A stretch of 47,500 bases of DNA from Chromera velia (taxonomy: Eukaryota; Sar; Chromeraceae), in assembly GCA_018398765.1 (NCBI GenBank), contig JAHBMJ010002739.1, positions 1-47,500 on the forward strand, in the 5' to 3' direction. The position numbers were made by a program, and so were the translations under genes. The notes under the pieces are model-generated. The model was not told the origin of the DNA and did not search any database. It worked only from the letters and a program-made list of their open reading frames with translations. Of the stretch, positions 21,485 to 33,875 are shown piece after piece. Each line of letters begins with the position of its first letter. Position 1 is the first letter of the stretch.

Positions 21485-22438
21485 TCAGACTCTGAACCCC
21501 GAGGGGACAAGTATGTCTTGGGGGGGATCCCGGGAGTCTGCGTAGGGATGGGAGAGAGTAGGGCGGTAGGCGGTCTTCCGGATGGGACCACTACTATGTT
21601 CAGTCTTCAGGGAAGGGCCTGGAGCAGCAGGCTGGTTGCCTGAAGGAAATTGGGAGGAAGAAGATGAAGCACTCGGAGCTTCGCACTTCATGGGTGTGGA
21701 TAGCTCAAGTGCTCCTCTGACAGTGAGAAATTCTATGAAGGACAGGAGCATACAGGGAGAACGGGGTAAGTTCTGTTCTAGCTGTCTGGTCAGCTTTTTC
21801 CTGTCTCCCTTCTTGCCTTGAAACGCATTCCCTTTTTCAATCAACGCCTTCCACTCTTGCGTCGAATTCCCCCCAAATAAAGTGCCACAAAAGGGAATGC
21901 CTTCATCAGTCAAAGCAGACCCAATGCGCGGAATGTTGAAGGAACCTGAACACGAGATTGGAATCCATTTGAGTTGACCATACATCCAACCACCCTGTCC
22001 GGACAACAGCAAACCCTGTTGAAGAGCCCTCTCTACCTGACGAAGAAGCTTTCCATCGTCTGCACTGCGCAAAATGACCGCGCCTGTATGATTAGCTCGG
22101 CACGTCTCTATGCAGTCCTCAACCCTTTTCTGAGCTTCCGTATCCCCCTGGCTCCACAAACAGGCATCCAGATTGGGTCCCAGACTTTCTCTCTTGACTC
22201 CTTCCTCCTTCTTTTCGACTTTCCACTCAGGCTCCTGCTTGGGTTTTGCAGAGTAGAGAGCTGTCTCTTGCAGAGGAGGGAAGAGTGATGCTCTCTGGTG
22301 CCCCCCTGAAGAAAACCCTTGGGGCATATCGCAATCCCCTTTGCTCCGGTCCCCACTCTCTCCAAGCCCCTCTCTCTTCTCGCCATCCCATGGCCGTACC
22401 AGGTCTAGCTCCTCCTCTTTCACCGTGACATCCATCAT
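21485..22438 (-). CDS. Hypothetical protein, 317 codons, possibly one exon of a larger gene
   Basis: An open - strand frame beginning MMDVTVKEEELDLV and ending PSGFRV. The N-terminal third is acidic and lysine-rich, with VKEE and VKRE strings that resemble sumoylation sites. The middle (residues about 90-225) looks folded, with regular hydrophobic spacing and segments such as GWMYGQLKWIPISCSGSFNI and GIPFCGTLFGGNS. The C-terminal part is S/P-rich. No family is recognised. It lies head to head with the Atg6 gene, about 840 bases apart, so the two could share a promoter region. The length of the frame in a region of moderate GC favours a real gene, but splicing could change both ends. Confidence 0.45.
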   Translation of the reverse strand: MMDVTVKEEELDLVRPWDGEKREGLGESGDRSKGDCDMPQGFSSGGHQRASLFPPLQETALYSAKPKQEPEWKVEKKEEGVKRESLGPNLDACLWSQGDTEAQKRVEDCIETCRANHTGAVILRSADDGKLLRQVERALQQGLLLSGQGGWMYGQLKWIPISCSGSFNIPRIGSALTDEGIPFCGTLFGGNSTQEWKALIEKGNAFQGKKGDRKKLTRQLEQNLPRSPCMLLSFIEFLTVRGALELSTPMKCEAPSASSSSSQFPSGNQPAAPGPSLKTEHSSGPIRKTAYRPTLSHPYADSRDPPQDILVPSGFRV

Positions 22439-23280
22439 GAGTCACTGCCTGAGTTCTCTCTCTTTCTCGAGACAAGAAAAGACTCTCAACCCAACAGAGG
22501 ACTCAAAACGAGACTGAGCACCAAAAGACGACCAGAATACCTACTGCCACGCCGGCAAGACAAATGGTTATGTCAGGGATGGGGCAAAGAGGGCCAAAGG
22601 TGATCCTCCTTTGACACAGACAAGCAGGAAAGATCGACTCTCTGCCAGTGTGTCCGGACTGAAGCTTTCTTCCCGTCTCACCACTTCTGTCAGGGAAATT
22701 CAAATGCTTCCACTGCGTCAGCACACGTGAGTGCTCTTTGGACTCCCAGCCAGATAGATATATCACCTCAGTGTGTTTGGGGAATGATTATAGAATCAGT
22801 GTGGAGCCACTTAGTTCTTTTTCTGGCGTGCGTCAGCCTGAAACCCGTCTACTTGCGGCATCTTGCGGCGTCTCCACATTTCAGAGGCAGAAGTCTGCCC
22901 TGTCAGATCCGAATTGGCTTAGGAATTTCAGTAAGAATGTCACTGTCCACAACCCGGAAGCACCGTCCACCGTCCGGTCACTGAGCAAACACCTCGTGAA
23001 CTTCGTTTGCAAGAAGCCAGGAGTTACGGTCTTAGAACCTTTTCCGCAAACCGCTATTGGAGTTTCTTTCTTTTTTTGCTGAGAAGCTTAAGTTTGTTGT
23101 GTCTCTCTCAGGTGCCGGCCGCTTCCCGTTCTCCGATTATCTCTATTGAAAAGTGCTGGCTTCCACTCCAACTCCATTGGGAAAGCAAAGAGCAGACACA
23201 CGCGTTCCCTGACTGCCTCCTGCTGCCGGATAAAACATCCCGTCTCCTTCTGACACGTCTCTCTCCACTAGTCAGGATCT
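22439..23280. other. Divergent intergenic region upstream of Atg6
   Basis: Region between the starts of the hypothetical - strand gene and Atg6. Open + strand stretches of about 85-115 codons exist but show no domain and no splice link to Atg6. A 5' untranslated exon or the promoter would be expected here; no clear TATA-type element was found. Confidence 0.4.
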
Positions 23281-24245
23281 ATGTCCGGAAAGGGACTCCA
23301 GGGCGCCTCGGGGGCCCTCTCTTCCTCTTCCGCCAATCCGACAGGCGGCCGTGGAGCTCCGGGGGGATCAGGCAAACAGCCCACGACACCCGGACCCTCC
23401 ACAGGATCTTCTTCGTACCCTTCCGGGGCTGCACAGCAACACACGAACACAGGCACAGGGGGGAGTCAGCAGGCATCCGTGGGAATTGTTTACTACTGCA
23501 ACAACTGCAGCCTTCCCCTGAACATTGTCGACAACTCAGACCCTGCACAGGACCCAGAACGTCTGTAGGGCATGCAATCGTTCTGTTTCGTACAGGGTTC
23601 ACACACTCACGCGTCCTTCCTCCCGATTTCTCTCTTCCCCCCCCTGCCCCTCTCTCACACTCTGCACTCTGCGCGCGCGCATTCTGTGTGTGTGTTTGTG
23701 TGGAGAGAGGGGGGGGGAGGAAGTCCATTTCTGGTTTGCCTCTCTCGTATTTTTCTATGGAATCTATGCACCCTCATCTGTGTTCTACCCAACACACATC
23801 ATTTGAACTGATCTCCTCTGCGCCTCCTTCCCCTGTTTGCAGGATCTTTCGCGTCGTCTCTTGCAGGGGGGCGGAGCGGAAGTGAGTCGATTGGGCATCT
23901 GTCCGCTGGGGATGGAGGGGTCTTTTTAGGAAGTCTTCTGAGTAGTACAGGAAGCTTGACTGTGTTCTACTGAGGAAGTGGATCTTGGCTCACTGTGGGG
24001 AGCGGTTATGTATCCCCTCTTCTTTGTAATGGATGTGTGTGTATGTGTGCGCGAATGCAGGTGTGAGCGGGGGGGGATTCCTGGTACCCGACGAAGAGTC
24101 GCAGCAACCCTTGTGGACTGTCGCGGCACACAGCTGCATCGTGGGGGGAAGAGACGGCATGGGGTCGCAGGGGGAGGAGAGAGGGGTGGGGAGAATAGCC
24201 AGGCTTCTTGAAATCGCATCGGTCAGTCGACACTCGAATGGCATG

Positions 24246-24290
<45 letters not shown>

Positions 24291-25561
24291 TGTGTGATGT
24301 TCCAGTTCTCTCTGGTCTTTCCTTTCATATCTCTTTCGTCGTTCTTCTTTCTGCATTCCTGCAGGGTGCCGGGCCTGCGACGTTTCCCCTCTGCGTGGAG
24401 TGCGTGAACGGCGTGAGTGAGGACCTCGACAGGCAGATCGCAGAAGCGGAGGATGCGAAGGAGACGTTCAGAAAAGTCTTGAAGGAGTTGGAGGAGGAAG
24501 AAGAGAGGGAGGAACATGGAGAGGGGGCCTCATCGTCGTCTCCGTCTGCCAGGGGAAGAAGGGAGGAGGCAGACGAAGAGGATGAGAGGGAATTAAAAAA
24601 GTTGAGGGAGGAAGAGGAGAAGCTGAAGAAGGAGATTAGAGAAGCTGAGGAGTCATTAGAGGAATCGATGGTCGGTCGGGCGAAAGAGACTTCTGGTCTG
24701 TATCTTTCTTTCAGAGAAATGATGCCAATGTGGTTTTGATCGAAGTGGACTCCCTTTCTTTTCTTCCCGCTTCGGAAAAAAGTCTCTATGCTGAAAATGG
24801 AAATGGCTTGAGAGTTTTTGTGACTGCCTTTCTGAGACTGTGACAGAGAAAATTGGGATGGAATGTAAGTCAAGACGGAATGGAGGAAGGAGGAAAGGGA
24901 GTAATGGGTGAGCATTAGTCTCAGGCAATGTAGGGCAAGAGGTGGACGGTTGTGCGTAGACGCAGACAGACTGCCTGCCTGAGACCTTCCTTCTCTTCGC
25001 ATTCACTCGACTTCCTCCTCCCTCCGCTTGCGTTCTCTCAGAGCGAATCAAGGAAAGCAGAGAGATTGGTGGAAGAGGTAGAGAAACTCGAACGATCGTC
25101 AGTTGGAGCGTTTGTTGCAGTTTTCTCTTTTTCGTTTTTGTTTTGTCCCTGTCTGTTCTTCACTCACCTTGCTTTGGAAGGCCCATTTCTCTCCTCCCTG
25201 TTCTGATGGTCCGTTGGTCTCTTGCAACATGTCCAAAAAACAGGTTGCCTCCGAACGAAAACAAACACAAAGAGGCGCATCCGTTCGAGACATTAGCGTG
25301 TGTCCAGCCAAAAGACTAACGGCAGGTCTAAACTCGGAACCGCACGTCGGTTTGTCTCTCTCTCTCTTTCTGTCAGACTGCCTGTGTACCGCATTTCTAC
25401 CCATCTGGATGTCTCTTCATGCGTAGAGAAGAAACCATGGAATTCCAACAACACCATCTTCTTTGGGTGGTGCCTCTCTGTGAGCAGACTCTGGAGGCAA
25501 TGGAGCCAGCACCTCTTGGCGCTTCAGTCCCATGAGAGGGAAAAGGCGGCAGTCAACGTAC

Positions 25562-25597
<36 letters not shown>

Positions 25598-26573
25598 GTG
25601 CCTACCCTCCCGCCCTTCTGTCTGCCGATCGATCGATTGATCGATTGGATGGAATGATGGAACTTTTCTCGTCATGAGGTCCTAGCGAGGGCAGTACGCC
25701 TGGAACTTATTTATTCACTCTCACTCTTGTGCCTCGAGGTCCCCCGTTCAGTCAGTCACCCAGTAAGCCATCCAATTGGTTCGTTCCGTCATCCGTCCAT
25801 TCAGAAAGGCTTCCCCTCCCTCCCTCCCGCACTCAAGGGGCAAAAAGAGGAAGGATGAAAAAGGGGGGGGGGAGGAACATGTGTGGGGAGTGCAAACACG
25901 GGAGGTCTGGAGTGACAAGCAGACGACAGTGGAAATCCTCTCTCCATGCCCCTTCACCATGATTGTCGAAAGACGGACAGACTATCTGAAAAGCCATGGC
26001 GCCTTTCTTGTTGTTTGCCTTTCTGCCTGCAGGCCGCCATTGAATGGACAGCAGGACAGCTCTCGAAATTGAAAAATCTTCACGTCATATCTGACTGCTT
26101 TCACATTTGGTCGGTGGGTCTGCACGGTAATTTAATGAGTCGACAATTCAGTCACTAGTTCTCTTTCCGGCTAGGTTGGGAGACTGTGCAGTCCACATCC
26201 TTCTCTTCCTGTTCTTCTTTTCTATAATCGTTTTCCACAGCTCTCTCCTTTTGGTTCAGGCTCGTTGCTCCTCTGTCCCTTTCCTCCCTTATCTGCTGTT
26301 CTTTCTGACCCATTCCGGCCTGAATGTACCGTCCAGTCGTTGGTATCTTTTTTGGATTCAGCTGCCTTTTCTTCCTCCTTGCAGGCACGACGGCCAATTT
26401 GGGACGATCAACGGATTCCGCCTTGGCAGACCGGTGCAGTTTACTGTCAGCTTCTCTTTCTTAGTTTTTGTTTGCGATTGCCTGCATTTGGGACTTCTTG
26501 TGTCTTTTCTATCTCTTTTCTCTTGTAATGTGTTTCTCTTCCTACCATGCTTCTGGATCCTGTCTCCCCTCCT

Positions 26574-26604
<31 letters not shown>

Positions 26605-29600
26605 GAGACATGGGATTTGGACTCTTTCTTTTTCTCAATCAATGGGGGGGTTTAGGTTTGACCATGCTGCTTTCGCCTCTTGTCGCGTGTCAGTGACTGG
26701 ATTCGGTTTCTTTCTCTCTTTGTTGACAGAGTTTTCTCTCTCCCCTTCTGTTTGTCGCGTCTATTCATTCCTTCTTCCCCTGTCGTTTCTTCTCAAGCTT
26801 CGAAGCGGAACGACCTCTTCGTTTGTTTCGCTTGACCGGGTGCCGTCGCACTCATACCGTCCCGCATCTCGAATGCGCTCCCTCTCTGTGCTGCTGCAGG
26901 TCCCCTGGGCAGAGGTGAACGCAGCGTGGGGTCAGGTCGGTGGGTCTGTTGAGAAGGAGGGATTGGCCCTCCCTCCAGATGGATGCATGCAGGGGATGTC
27001 TGTAGATCGTCTGTCTGTGTGTCCATCTCAGTCTGTCCTCTTTTTGTCTTTCATTTAAGGTTGGTGTGGGAGGTTGAAGCGTTGGGCTTGCTGATTGCTC
27101 CGCTGGAATGCCCTCTCCCTTCCCCCCCTCTCCCTTTCTGCGATCACAGTTGGAATCCCTTTGCTTCTGTCGCTTTCACCAAAAATGTCTGTCTCTGCTC
27201 ATTTTTCTGCCTTCTTGCGGCTGCAATGTGAGTTGTCGACTGCAGGTGTGTTTGCTTTTGGACGTCATTTGCAGGTCTGCTTGTTCTTTTTCCTTTGTAT
27301 TTTTCTTGAGGGAATTGGGAAACGTCCGTGCCTGATCGGCTGCATTGATGCGGCCTCACATCCTTTAATCAAGTCTTTCGAGAGTGCAGCAGTCTCCTTC
27401 TGTGCTTTTTCTTCCTCCCCTCCTTTGTTCACTCGTGGGTGCCGTCTCTCTCGCCGTTTCTTCTTCTCTGCCGGGTTGATATTCGTTTTGGCTGTGAAGT
27501 CCATCAATTTATCCATTCATTCATTCGTTCATCTATCCATCTGCGTACGTGATGGTGATGCAGACGGCACCGCGTCGAGCTGGAACAGTCAGTCTGCTCA
27601 CTTTCTTTCTTTTCTGTTCCTCCGTGTTTGTTTTTTTCTTTCCTTCTCTTTCTGTCTCTGCTTCTGTCTTTTCGTCCGACCTTTTCACATTCATTTGTGT
27701 GCTTTTTCCCCGACTGCCTGACTTAGAGCAGTAGTACCTGTGCCGTCAGGCACTCCTTGGGATACATGGATGTTTTTCTTTCTGTGTTTTGTTTGCGCCC
27801 AACATCATTTGCGTCTTTTTTTGTGGAGTCGCCCTTCCCGTCTCTTGACTTGTTTGTGTGCAGCTTCCGGTTGATTCCTCGAGGAAGCTGTTCCCTCATT
27901 TATCGGAAGGTCTGTCTGTCCGTTGGTCTCCTTTGCCCCCCCATTTGTGTCTGCCTGCCTGCCTCGTTGCCTGCCTGCCTGCCTCGTTGCATGACACAGG
28001 AAGGAGGAAACAAAAAGAATGCATTGCGTCTTTGCGTGTCGAAAAAAAAAGTGACGATAAAGGTGAACATTCTGTCTCTTTGTACGACCCAACTGATCTT
28101 TGCGGAGCTCCTGTGTGTTTCTTCTATCCATCTATTCGTTCTATCCGAAACAAGACCATTGCATATTGATATTTCTTTCTTTTCTGCTTTTACACCTTCT
28201 TGCAGTCCGACCGTGCCGAGGTGGAGCTGTACGGGTCCGAGGGGGGCATCGCGAGGCTGTTGTGGGGTCGGAGGTTCGACCAGGCGATGGTCTCTTTTCT
28301 TGCTGCTTTTGCGGTCGGTTCCGTGCCTCTTTGGGCGGTGTCTTAGTAAGGGAGTGTGTGAGGGGTCTTTTTCAAGGGGTGAACGGTTGGCTTCGTTTTG
28401 GTCTTCTGAATTTTTTCTTTCGCCTCCGTGAAGTTCTCATTCCTCCTATGTTTCAATGGAGAGCTTGTGCATCTGTGTGTCTGTATGCCCTCCTGCATCT
28501 GCCCTTTCTCAGAAGAGAAGAAAGAAGGACGGGGGAGGTACCATGTTGCATTGTGCAGAAGCAGATGGAAGAGACTGCAACAGTAAATAAGGGGTGAATG
28601 AAAGAACGGATCTACGAATCAAGGGCTAAATGGTTTGGTGGTCCGTTCATTTGTCTGTCGATCTAGCTCACTCTTCCTCAATTCCTCATTTTTTATTCAT
28701 CTTTCATTCAGGAGGTGTCTGAGAAGCTGCTGGGTCCTCAGGGCATGGAGCGTTTGCCCTACGGAGTGGAGGGAGACAAAATCGGGGGCTTCTCCATCAG
28801 GTTGCAATTCAACAATGAGGAAAGGTCGGTGCATGGGGAGGCGGCGAATTGGGCAGGACAACTGAACGCATAGATGAAGGGATAGAGGAGAAAAAGAAAG
28901 AAAGCAGGGGACGTCTTCGCTTTTGTTCTGGATGTTGAGCTAAGGGAAACAGGGTGATACATACCAGCGCGATGCTCATCGGCGAGCACTCGTACGTACA
29001 GAACCGAGTAGAAAGAAACATGGACCCACGTCAAAAGAATGTGAGAAAAAGATTCTGTTTTTTCAAGCTGACCCATCCTGCCCTCGTTGCTCTCTTTCGG
29101 CTTTTACCTCTGTGAGTATGGAGAAGGTGAAGAGTGGGCACACTTTCTTTGAGCAAAAAACAATCCATCTGCATCGCGTGGATATGCTCGCTACATGTCG
29201 CTCTCCTAGTTTTTGCCACCGGCTTTTCGCTCTCCCTGTGCTACGGAGCAAAAAAGATTACAAGAGAGAAGGCAGGGGGGGGAAGAAGTGGCTGGTGAAA
29301 GACGCGGGTACGGGTAAAGGCGCGCGTACATTTTATATGGAAAAGGGAACTGAATAAGTGGGGCATCCTCGGAGGAAGAGAGAAGAAAGCATCCTCGTTC
29401 CCCGCTTGTCTGCCCATTTTCATGCAGCCGAATGTGCGCGCACTCTCTCTATTCTCCTCTTTGCCCCCTCCCCTCTCTCCTTTTCCGTGCCCATGTGTGT
29501 GTATGTGTGTGTACCTATCGGACGTTCCTGTAGTATTGCACGCATTTGTATACTTGTGCACCGGTGCGATCAACGGAGTCCTTAACTCTGCATGTATCTC

Positions 29601-29708
29601 ATCGTGAATATGTTCAGGTGGACGAAGGCGTGCAAGTTCCTCCTCATTGACCTTAAGTGCCTTGTTGCTGCTCTGGAGACCGCAAACGCCGCGGCGAAAG
29701 AAGATTGA
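23281..29708 (+). CDS. ATG6: Beclin 1/Atg6 autophagy protein, 14 exons
   Basis: Exons: 23281-23560, 23843-23881, 24061-24221, 24365-24670, 25042-~25095, 25488-25557, 26033-26109, 26385-26433, 26900-26935, 27246-27274, 27864-27909, 28206-28313, 28712-28824, 29618-29708. Phases agree except at the exon 5/6 joint, which is unresolved. The product is about 485 residues (human Beclin 1: 450). Order: G/S/P-rich start; YYCNNCSLPL, the N-terminal CxxC; PLCVECVNGVSEDLD before an unusually Glu-rich coiled coil; then the evolutionarily conserved domain with [71 protein letters not shown] and WTKACKFLLIDLK. Atg6 is a subunit of the Vps34 PI3-kinase complexes that start autophagosomes and sort endosomes. 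The piece between LLLDVIC and FRLIP is about seven residues shorter than in relatives, so a micro-exon may be missed. A first ATG upstream of 23281 cannot be excluded. Confidence 0.9.
24247..24296. repeat. (TC)n(TG)n microsatellite in Atg6 intron 3
   Basis: A CT run followed by a TG run within the intron between exons 3 and 4. Similar runs occur in other Atg6 introns at 25562-25594 (CT) and 26577-26602 (TG). Confidence 0.9.
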
Positions 29709-31557
29709 ATTGAGAGACACGTGAAAAAAAAGTCTGACCCAAAGTTGAGAAACACAAACATAAATTTTGATATAGTACGTTGTCTTCGACTTCGTATTAA
29801 AGAATTAAAATAGAAAGCTTTGCGTTACTAGTAGAATTGATCCCATGAGAACGCTCCGGGCTGCCGGGCTGCGAGTCCTTAACTTAATCTAGAACTTAAT
29901 TAAAGTTATAAAACTCTACATGTGCATGCATGCATGGGCATTAATCAATCAATCAATCAATTAATCAATCAATCAATCAACCAATCAATCATGTAATCAA
30001 TCAATCAATCATGTAAAAAAATTAATTAAGCTATCAGGTAAGTCCTGGTCAGTGTTACCAAAACTAAATGACGATTCATCAAATTATCAAAATAACAAAG
30101 AGGGAAAAAAGAAAAAATATGACTTAAATATGTTTTTTACAGAAAAGTGTGATGCTAGCTGTCCTACCATACAACTAGAGGAGACGGCAATATAACTGAA
30201 TCACCTCACATCCATTCATCGACTTACAGAAGGAGTCTGTTCAACCAGGGCAGAGTCATCAGCTTCCACTTGTTTAAATCAATCTAGTGACTGTCAATGA
30301 AAAAATATTTCCTATGCGTGCGCATAGCCTTAGAATCCATACTGCCCTCCAGTCACACTCAAACTTGAGAGGCCCAAAGCAAGTCAACATCAACACAATC
30401 GACTCAAAGACACATGAAAATTCCGACCTGCCACAGCCAACCATCACTGTCACTCAGTCATTTACGAAGTGATCAGCGCTTAGCTAGCTACGCTCGATGT
30501 GTCACACCCTACATTAAAGCAAGCTCTCTCAATCAAGTCAGCCTTTCAAGCATGCTCTTCAATTCAGTCTACCTGCATGCGCATTCTAGACTGCCACGCT
30601 TCATCGCGCGTCCGGATTCGTAGGGCGCTTCTCGCTCTTGACGCACGTATTCTCGCTCGCGTCGTCGCATACACTTTTCACATTTTTCGTTCACTATAAA
30701 TCTTGTTCTCTTCGCTTTTTCAAAATGTTATAAAATTTTATGTTTCTGTATGTTTCTGAGCTTTTTTTATCAAATATTATCAAAAGTCGTACAAAACAAA
30801 AATAGTTTTAACTTGGATTGTAACGTTACTAATCTTCAATTCTTAGGTTTTTAGCTTAAGTTAGATTTACCAGTATGTGCATACTTTCGTTTATACCATT
30901 TTTTTTATAAATGCACTTTAATATACTTTAATTGAAATTGTAAAGTTTCTGCAACTTCTATAGCAGCATTTAGCTCAAATTCTGAGTATTGCCGTTCAAT
31001 GTTGTACTTTGTTGGTTTGCTTTCATCAGGCCGCGGCGGCGGCGGGCCCTCCATCAGCCTCGCTAATCCGCGCACGGGCGGGCCGCCGCGCACGCGCGTA
31101 TACAACGCATCCTGGCGTGCGTGTCTGACCTTCGCAATGTTCTTCTCATCCCACATATGCTTCCACAGCCCTTCTGCTGCCCGAGCACCGCCAGAGGAGA
31201 ATCACGTAAGTGGGTGCACTTGGGGTACGCCTCTTCAATTCGGACTCGGACCATCGAAGCTTTTCGGACTGCGTTGTGGTTCTACCTATCTCCACCTGAA
31301 AAGGAGACGGAATCATGTTTTGACATAGAATCCTGCGAAGGCGCGCGCGAATTTTCTGAGCTTAGAAGCGTCCTGCAAGAAGCAAAGAAGTCCAGCCAGT
31401 CTTTGCATTATTTCTGTGACGAGAGCCTTTAATGGTCCTTTTGTCTCGTTGCTCTTACTCATTTTGCCTTCTATTCAGTCTCCTTGCAAGTACCTCTCGC
31501 CTTAGCTGGGCGTTCCGCGTCTCTCTGCCAAAAGAACAGGAAAAGCAGAAGAACAAG
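29709..31557. other. AT-rich intergenic region between Atg6 and the FSH hydrolase gene
   Basis: AT-rich 3' flank of Atg6 with an (AATC)n run at 29940-30012. No convincing gene to 30900. Open stretches at 30905-31156 (- strand, ending in a helical, charged tail) and 31121-31432 (+ strand) overlap each other in a GC-richer island. Neither shows a known domain, and they could be remnants. A real small gene cannot be excluded. Confidence 0.45.
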
Positions 31558-32842
31558 ATGGCATTGCGGGTGCTCTGCCTTCCTGGATGGAGAACCAACA
31601 AATCAATCCTGGTCAGCTAAGTGTGCGCACAGCTAGTGAAACCAATGGTGGCCGGTTGAAGACTACGGTCCTCTTGGCATGATGACGTGTGCCTATTTTG
31701 TCTCTCCGCATCATGGACAACCAAGAGCTGGACGGTTTGTCCCATTGTGTGTGCCTTCAGAGCGATCAATTGGACCTTGCGGGCTTTCGGAGTTTCTACG
31801 GGGTCCGTCTACGCCCTTCCTTCTGTCCCTGCGTTTTCGTTTCTGCGGTTTCCTGTTCAAATCTTTCGTGCCTGTCCATTCTGAAGACGGCAGGCGAGAC
31901 AGACGCGATGGCACTGTCCTTTCTGTGTATATTGTCGGCTTTCGATCCACCCACCAACCCACCGTGCCAGCCATCCGTCTTCTGGCTTTCTCCTGCATGC
32001 ACTACCCCCCCCCCCCCCNGTGATTATTCGTCCTCCGGCCCCTTTACATTTCATATTCGATTCCCTTGATTATCTCGCTCCCCGTGCGTCCGTGTGGGTG
32101 CATGAATGAGTGCAGGACATTCTCGAATTCGTCAGTCAGTCAGTCAGTCAGTCTGCCAGTGAGTCTGTCAGTGCGGCCTCTGGACGAATGAATGCACATG
32201 CAGGACTTGGGTGGCTGGCTGATTCGTAGACTCATTGGGAGAGGGAGAGGGGGGGGGGGAAGGGGATGGCGGTGGAAGGGGGATGGGGAGAAGGAGAGAA
32301 AGAGAGGCAGAGACAGAGACAGGGACAAAAAGAAAGAGAGGAAAAGAAGGTCAAAGAGATGACACAGATGGCGAAGCACAGAAAGGGTTGAAGAGGAGAA
32401 GGGAGAGAAAGACGTGACTCCCTTCCCTTTACTCTCTCTATCTGCAGTACGTCCCCAAAATTGCCAGAAGAGACTCGTTGGAACAGAAGCAGAGAGAAAA
32501 TGATGTTTGGGAGGTTCTGCAAGGGCGTAGAAAAGATAAGAGATTCAATCATCTGAAGGGAGGAAGGAACGGAGACAGATTGGCATGCCCTTCTCCTCTT
32601 CTTTTGCAACATCGTTCCCTTTCCTCTGCAGGTATGTATCGATGGCACCTTCGACGCAGAGGGAGAGCCCACTCCAGACGTCAAACAGGTCAACATGCCT
32701 CCGTCTGTCTGTCTGCCTGTCTATCTGTCTGTCTGTCTGTCTGTCTGTGTCTGTCTGTCTCCCTGTCTGACTGTCTGTTTGTCTGTTGTATTCATGAAGA
32801 AAAGGAGGCAAAGAAAATATATAGTCTCCCTCCCTCCCTCCC

Positions 32843-32885
<43 letters not shown>

Positions 32886-33600
32886 TGTGTTATGAAGAAC
32901 AGGAGGGAAAGAAACCATATAGTCTCCCTCCCTCCCTGTCTGTCTGTCTGTTCGGTATGCTTGTTGGTAGGTCCCTTGACGGGTATGTCGGGCCATAGAG
33001 TTTGGAAACGCGGGCGGACCCCCGTTGGGCTGTATGATCGCCTTTCCTCCGCATCGTGTTGGGTGTGCTTTCTCTTCTCTTCCAGAGGCTTGGTGTGCTC
33101 ATCTGCTTATACGGAGAAAAGCATGTGTGTCCTTTCCACTTGAATGTGCAGATCTGGCCAACCGGCCCGTACTTCCAGTGGTGGACAATAGACGATGCAC
33201 AGAAAGGGCCCAAGACCTATCACGGAGCTGAGAAGAGCGTCGACAGAGTGGCGTCCATCCTGAAAGAAGAGGGACCGTTTCAAGGTGATTTGATTTGCCT
33301 TTGCCTCTCCTCTTTGCTTTGCTCCTGGTATTCGCGTTGAGGCGTTTTCGGTGATCAGTATTCGTTCATTTTTTGTGGTTTCCGAGAGGATCCGACACGG
33401 CGCCTGTCCTAATCCTTTGCTTTGCTTGGGGGGGAGGGGGGAGCGTCAAAGGAGACAGAAGAAGAGGGACCTTGATGGATGGGAAGATTCGCTGATGACT
33501 GCTCTAGGTACACTCACTGTCTCCATCTCCCACATGGAGAAAGAGGTTTCTTTGTTTCTTATGTTCTGTACTTCGGTGTCTAGTTTCTTGAGGTCTCGAT

Positions 33601-33657
<57 letters not shown>

Positions 33658-33660
33658 CCC

Positions 33661-33692
<32 letters not shown>

Positions 33693-33728
33693 TCGTTCGT
33701 TCGTTCTTTCGTTCGTTCGTTCGTTCGT

Positions 33729-33773
<45 letters not shown>

Positions 33774-33776
33774 CTC

Positions 33777-33823
<47 letters not shown>

Positions 33824-33828
33824 GTCTT

Positions 33829-33875
<47 letters not shown>

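Noticed and set aside
24006-25002. Open - strand stretches opposite Atg6 exons 3 and 4
   Set aside because: They mirror the Glu-rich coiled-coil coding strand and TG microsatellites; no domain is seen, and the + strand exons are supported by conserved motifs.
30905-31432. Two overlapping small genes between Atg6 and FSH
   Set aside because: They overlap on opposite strands, have no known domain and no convincing splice partners; kept only as a note in the spacer entry.
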